This document shows positions 59,194-64,000 of a DNA stretch of 64,000 nucleotides, piece after piece. Within the stretch, counting starts at the first letter, position 1, and every line of letters begins with the position of its first letter. The notes under the pieces were generated by a model. It had not been told where the DNA came from. It searched no databases and saw only the letters and a list, made by a program, of their open reading frames with translations. Source of the DNA: Nematostella vectensis (Eukaryota; Cnidaria; Anthozoa; Actiniaria; Edwardsiidae); the NCBI RefSeq assembly GCF_932526225.1, contig NC_064046.1:1550001-1614000 (forward strand), in the 5' to 3' direction. A program made the translations under genes and the position numbers.

Positions 59194-60436
59194 TCCAAGT
59201 TATATAAAATAGTTATGTGATACATTGTGTGATTAAAGAAAAGGTCCATTACCCCCCTTCCAGACAAAAGGAGAGAAAGAGGGTGGGTTCTCTATGGGGA
59301 GGTGTGTGTGGTGGTGGTAGGGTCGATGGGATCTGCGCGTGATTCGTGAGTGTGATTCGTGAGTGATATGTTTTGAAATCAAACATGTATCCGAGGCGCG
59401 CACGAATACCAATCAGAAAGCAGCAAATAGAAGCCAGCGAAGTGCAACACCCAAATGTCCCACAAAAGTCCCACAAATTGTACTTCATGTCGGATGAGGT
59501 CTGTGAATCCTGCTCGGTTTTATCTAAAATAAAGACGTTTATAGGGGTTTTCCTGCGACTTGGCAAATAAAACACGGTCACCTAACATGATGGATACGTA
59601 ATTTGTTGTCCAAGCTTGGTGAAAATCTTGTAGAGAAGCATAAAAATAGATAACTACAAGTTTGGTTGATGAATGGAGTCGGCACGGATCCATCTCGAAA
59701 TACAAAAACTTGGAAATGATAAGATAAAGCGGTGCTCTCTTCGGTAGGTAGTATGTGTTGTCGGTCAAAGAAAACAGGACTAGCACTTTCTCCGCTGACC
59801 GAAAAATGCTTATTTGCTTGTCCAGATTCGCAAAAATATCTCAAACCAATCTTTTTTTGCCGTCGATTGTCGACTTTTTGTTGGACCACATGGCTGTTAT
59901 TGCATCATGTCGGATCTATGAATTGGGAAATAGGGACGAGGCGCGCGCTAGGGAAGGAAAAGCATGAGGAAGGGCTCCCTCTCTCTACATTCGCTCCATC
60001 GTTCTCTACAGGCGCGCGCGGGATCTATCCCTCATGTTGTCCAGCCTTTTATGCGCTTGCTACGCAGGCTATATACAGCCTAGGGACTCCATAAAATGTC
60101 TTGTTACCAGCTCCCAAACCGCTCAGGACGTGCTTACAAACTTAAAATCAAACTCACAAAAATACGAAAAGGAAATCAAATGAGATAAAAATTTCTCAGT
60201 GTGAAGAATGTTTGAGTAAACGGTCCACGAAAAGAACAATGCTTCAAAATAACTGGGAATTCAAGTAAGTGGTAAGTTCGAGTTAGTGGGGTGAAAGAGT
60301 TAGCGAGGGGTGTGAGTTCCCTTAAGTTCCAGTTACTGTCGGGAGTTAGCGTTAGGGACTGTGCAATAATTATCAGGAGGGGGGCCTTAAAACGAGAGGG
60401 GGGCACCAAGTTCAGATGTTGCCAGGATAGGGGGGG
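59194..60436. other. Interval after URI1, no gene recognised
   Basis: The longest frames (59732-60094 plus; 59578-59889 minus) have no recognised domain. A GC-rich patch with GGCGCGCGC words lies at 59938-60020, and GCTACGCAGGCTATATACAGCCTA near 60060 looks like a MITE end. Confidence 0.4.
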
Positions 60437-61200
60437 GTCAGTTAACTTTTTCGCATAAAGGGGGGGGGACTTACTTTAAATGACATCAAATTGTTTGTTT
60501 TGTATCCAGATTTATCAAAATTTTGGCGCGGTTCGCCCGCAAATGTCTTAAAATGTCATCTTTACCTTTAAACACAAAATCGATGCAAACTTTAAAAACC
60601 TGTTCTATAAATCTCTATATATCTCTCAACACTTAGCAAAAAAATGAGCTCGTTGTTTGTCTTGATGTCGCCTGAGCTCAAACTCAGAAAGCGGACGGAG
60701 CGGACTCAGAAAGACGACAAAGGGAAGCAGGAGGTATCTAGTCTTAGATTAAAAAAAAAATAAAAATTAAAAAACGCCGCGTTCAACAATCTCAGGTCTC
60801 AGGTCAGTTAACTTTTCGCATAAAGGGGGGGGGGGGGGGGCTTACTTTAAATGACATCAAATTGTTCGTTTTGTATCCAGATTTATCAAAATTTTGGCGC
60901 GGTTCGCCCGCAAATGGCTTAAAATGTCATCTTTACCTTTAAACACAAAATCGATGCAAACTTTAAAAACCTCTTTGTTTAGTAGTCTCACTAAGGAAAG
61001 CTCTGTTCTATAAATCTCTATATATCTCTCAACACTTAGCGACAAACTGAGCTCGTTGTTTGTCTTGATGTCGCCTGAGCCCAAACTCAGAAAGCGGACG
61101 GAGCGGACTCAGAAAGACGAATAAGGGAAGCTGGAGGTATCTAGTCTTAGATAAAAATGAAGAAATTAAAAAAAACGCCACGTTCAACAATCTCAGGTCT
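60437..61200. repeat. Tandem duplication, two copies of about 365 and 400 bp
   Basis: Copy 1 (60437-60798) and copy 2 (60802-61200) share almost the whole sequence, from GTCAGTTAACTTTT-TCGCATAAAG through TTGGCGCGGTTCGCCCGCAA to TTCAACAATCTCAGGTCT. Copy 2 has an extra segment of about 30 bp (60971-61002, CTCTTTGTTTAGTAGTCTC) and a longer G-run. No gene is carried. Confidence 0.9.
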
Positions 61201-61633
61201 ATAGGCCTGTGTTAAACTATTTATTACTATCATAATAAACTATTATTTATTATTCAATCCATTTTATTTATTAGACAGAAAGAAAACAATCCCAACTCTG
61301 CTTTGGACCATTTCCAGAAAAAGAAAATTTTCAGGTTCTCCAGTGAAACGCTTTGGGCTTTTTGGTCCTTAATTGTATATAGGCAATGTGGGGCTCTTTG
61401 TATTTTTTAAAGAACAGGAGGGGGTCAGAGATAAACTTGGCGCTGTTGGAGGGGGGTCCTACGTATTTTTTTTATTATTCAAAGTTCGTTTTACGGACCC
61501 CCCCCCTCCCCCTCCTCATAATTATTGTAATATGTGCAGCGGGGTAGGTAGCTAGGAAACTCCAGAACCACACCATTTATTTACGCCCGCCCTGGCCGAA
61601 AGAGAGTACAACATTGTGGTCATAATGATATAG
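61201..61633. other. Non-coding interval
   Basis: No gene recognised. C-run at 61499-61505 and repeat-like G-rich words near 61420-61460. Confidence 0.4.
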
Positions 61634-61985
61634 AGTAGTTTATAAACCCCAGATTATTTCGCTTTCTCTCGTTATCCCTTCCCCCCTCTATTTGTGGTTA
61701 TAATGATAGACTAGTTTATAAACCCCAGATTATTTCGCTTTCTCTCGTTATCCCTTCCCCCCTCTATTTGTGGTTATAATGATAGACTAGTTTATAAACC
61801 CCATATTATTTCGCTTTCTCTCGTTATCCCTTCCCCCCTCTATTTGTGGTTATAATGATAGACTAGTTTATAAACCCCATATTATTTCGCTTTCTCTCGT
61901 TATCCCTTCCCCCCTCTATTTGTGGTTGTAATGATAGACTAGTTTATAAACCCCAGATTATTTGTGCTCACTCTCGTTATCCACC
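61634..61985. repeat. Tandem repeat, about 76-bp unit
   Basis: Four to five copies of a unit with TAGTTTATAAACCCCAGATT, ATTTCGCTTTCTCTCGTTAT, CCCTTCCCCCCTCTATTTGT and GGTTATAATGATAGAC. The inner copies are nearly identical and the last is degenerate (TTTGTGCTCACTC). Two looser copies of the GTGGTTA-GATAGCGTGGTTT part continue to about 62090. Confidence 0.9.
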
Positions 61986-62090
61986 CCTATTTGTGGTTAA
62001 CGATAGCGTGGTTTGAATACCACCTGCGTCCGTGCCCCCTATTCCCGAATCCCCTCTCCCAATCCCTTGTGGTTAGTGATAGCGTGGTTT

Positions 62091-62918
62091 TTGAACACCT
62101 GGGCTTGTGTGAGCAGCCATGTGTAACCTTGGAGCTCTTGTTTGCACAAGTTCGGGACTCATCCCTATTCACATGCAAATCACCCAGACAAGAAAAGAAT
62201 CGAGATGCGCTGATAAATCGTCATGGCGTGAACAAGCCGCAAATGACGTGTCAAAAACACCAACGGTAAAGCAATGGTATTGCAATAGTAATTACATTCC
62301 GTAATATTTGGGTGCTGGCTATGCCGATATTTTGAGTATTGAGTATACTGTTTTTTAATCGTTATCTTTAGATAAGTTGGTCATTGTTTCAATGGCACGC
62401 GCGCACAGCATCTAAACCCAGTTTGATAAAAAGGGCCCGACGTTGATCTCTTTGTTATAAAGTGTGCATTTATAGACAAAGACAAAAGATGCGCGTTCTT
62501 TGTAAAAGTGTGATTTCATAAATAACGGGGTTTACAACACAATGACATATTAGACTAAGGCAGTCAAGGTGATTTCACTGGGAAATATGTTTTCTTAATT
62601 TGATACCTAGAAACTGCGGTTATTATCTTTCTTTATGTTTCTTAGCATTATCCAAAACTTTGATTTTAACCGTTAGGTATCTGAGGGAGTGCTAATCTAG
62701 ACGATCCGAAGTCCAATTCCATTCCACGCGCGCGGACCGTGCAGTGTTCTGGGAAGCCCTTCTTGTGATGGTCGAGCGCCATTTTGCTTCAGGTGATGTT
62801 AATCGCGGCGTAGTCACCATGCCATTCAGCTGGAACCGCCGTAATTAGGTCCGATGACCTGCAAGCTTGCTTGGAATTTTCAAAAGATGGCGTAAAACTC
62901 TAAGCAAGAGTGGAGCCT
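62091..62918. other. Probable upstream region of the right-edge gene
   Basis: No separate gene recognised. The last 200 bp contain CGCCATTTTGC (62780) and AAGATGGCG (62884), YY1-like words, so the promoter of the following gene probably lies here. Confidence 0.4.
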
Positions 62919-64000
62919 ATGGTTAAACTAGCCCAGCAGGGCCTTGGTGCCAATGATCAGCTTCGATCATCAAATCTTGTCTGCTATATTTGCGGTGCAG
63001 CCAACGCGAATTGGCCAGTCTATTCCAAACCATCGCGATTCTCGGTAAAGAATCCTTTCTTTCCTTTCCTTGACTACCATGTTCCACCTTCAGGCGCCCG
63101 GGCGATTGACCGGGAGACGGGAGCTGTGGACGCTTGTACCGTCTGTTTCTCGTTTCTGACCCAACAATGGAGCGCGTTTGAAGCGAAAGATACGCCGATT
63201 TCTAAACGGCTGTACTGGCGCAAAAGGTCGGGCACTGACGGAGTTTCGGAAATCACGGCGGAAAATTATCAAGCTCGTTATCCCGAGAGCAGAATTTCTA
63301 ACGAGTCGGAAAGAGTACGGGAAAATAACAACTCGGCCAGCGATGAAGATGCGATCCATTCCGAATCTCACACAGAAAGTGTGCCGAATCATGTTGTAAA
63401 AGTTGAAGAAAGTGAGTTTTTCTTTGGCGCAGAAGAAGTTAATGATACAGCAAAAAATACGGCTGGATCATCGAATCACGACCGTCAAGAAATGGAATCA
63501 CCAAAGCCAGATAGTTCCGTAAAGGGGGCAGTTGAAATGTGCTATGTTTGCAGCCGGAAAAAGCCCAAAGAATTCATGAGAAGTGTGCACACGCGAGCAC
63601 AACTGAAAACAGAAACCCCATTCTATCCATGTTTATCAAAACACAGTCCACCCGTTGCTGCACGTAAGATGGACTATCTCGGGAAAGTTTTAGTCTGTGA
63701 AGCTTGCCAAAAATTCTTATTCCGCCAATGGCAAGTTTTCCAGAAAAATAGTACACCTTTGAGTGAGAGGCAATACCAATTACGCTCTGACCCCTCCCTT
63801 CCTAGGGATCAACAGTCACAATTATCCACCATGGTCTGTTTCATATGTGGCGTCACACAACCAGCAACTTCAGGACGCTTTTTATACTCACGTAAACATA
63901 CAGCAGGAGATCCATTTTACCCATTCCTTAATTCTATCACTCCCCCATCGGGTGCTATGCCGCTAACGAAACAGGGATTAACACGGGCATGTAGTGGGTG
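62919..64000 (+). CDS. Protein with three tandem cysteine modules, 3' end outside the window
   Basis: From an ATG preceded by an in-frame TAA (62901-62903), the frame stays open for 360 codons to the window edge. I do not recognise the family by name. Three copies of one module can be seen. Each begins [VM]C-[YF]-x-C, continues with a PF[FY]P[CF]L segment and P-P-x-x-A, and reaches a second Cys pair; where complete it then has [FL]-x-x-QW-x-x-F and P-[IL]-S-x-R-x-Y. Module 1 is near residues 23-110, module 2 about 208-295, module 3 from about 310 on and cut by the edge at its second Cys pair. The CxxC spacing suggests zinc binding. Between modules 1 and 2 is an acidic/Ser-rich, probably disordered linker. 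It may be a nuclear or scaffold protein, but that is only inference. Confidence 0.8.
   Translation, partial: MVKLAQQGLGANDQLRSSNLVCYICGAANANWPVYSKPSRFSVKNPFFPFLDYHVPPSGARAIDRETGAVDACTVCFSFLTQQWSAFEAKDTPISKRLYWRKRSGTDGVSEITAENYQARYPESRISNESERVRENNNSASDEDAIHSESHTESVPNHVVKVEESEFFFGAEEVNDTAKNTAGSSNHDRQEMESPKPDSSVKGAVEMCYVCSRKKPKEFMRSVHTRAQLKTETPFYPCLSKHSPPVAARKMDYLGKVLVCEACQKFLFRQWQVFQKNSTPLSERQYQLRSDPSLPRDQQSQLSTMVCFICGVTQPATSGRFLYSRKHTAGDPFYPFLNSITPPSGAMPLTKQGLTRACSG

Noticed and set aside
59578-59889. 103-codon minus-strand ORF as a first exon
   Set aside because: No recognised domain and no partner exon found on that strand in the window.

Overview
The window looks like nuclear DNA of an anthozoan cnidarian, probably a sea anemone of the Nematostella type. 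The signs are short GT-AG introns, closely packed animal orthologues (FoxC, cyclin E, ULK4, URI1, CDCA7), many small inverted-repeat elements, and a gene joining a RAG1-type zinc/RING N-terminus to a DDE-transposase-like body. The species call is inference. There is no bacterial, organellar or viral gene content and no CRISPR array.

Left part (1-23.5 kb): the 3' end of a MYND zinc-finger gene (2-391), a long stretch with several inverted-repeat elements and microsatellites, and a complete single-exon forkhead gene of the FoxC type on the minus strand (10647-12032). From 12 to 23.5 kb I find no gene, only foldback elements, hairpins and a pogo-like end. Middle (23.57-29.72 kb): about 5.7 kb of a roughly 30-bp satellite with higher-order repeats, interrupted by a 5'-truncated LINE fragment whose 3' tail runs into 447 bp of uninterrupted ATCT repeat. 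After it come an unrecognised, highly charged single-exon ORF (30436-31002) and two more small repeat elements.

The key locus is 34.3-38.4 kb. A seven-exon gene (34787-37592) splices to an open 767-codon frame: RAG1-like zinc motifs, a C3HC4 RING, a further zinc motif, then a transposase-like body with candidate acidic catalytic residues. It lies between two long, diverged, inverted flanks (about 34319-34738 and 37929-38359), so it looks like a RAG1-N-terminus transposon (N-RAG-TP type) or a recently settled copy. Its right end is only about 370 bp from the first coding exon of cyclin E.

Right part: cyclin E (nine exons, plus, 38727-43993) converges on ULK4 (five exons, minus, 51092-45580). 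ULK4 is head to head with URI1 (plus, 51355-59165) across 262 bp carrying YY1-type motifs. An intronless CDCA7-type gene (54143-54934) lies inside a URI1 intron on the same strand. Tandem duplications follow (60.4-62 kb), and an open-ended coding exon with three tandem cysteine modules (62919-64000) runs off the right edge.

The recognised genes concern S-phase entry (cyclin E), cilia and cytoskeleton (ULK4), prefoldin/RNA polymerase assembly (URI1), chromatin methylation (CDCA7) and development (FoxC). They are not an operon; only the ULK4/URI1 divergent pair and the nested CDCA7 gene suggest shared regulation.
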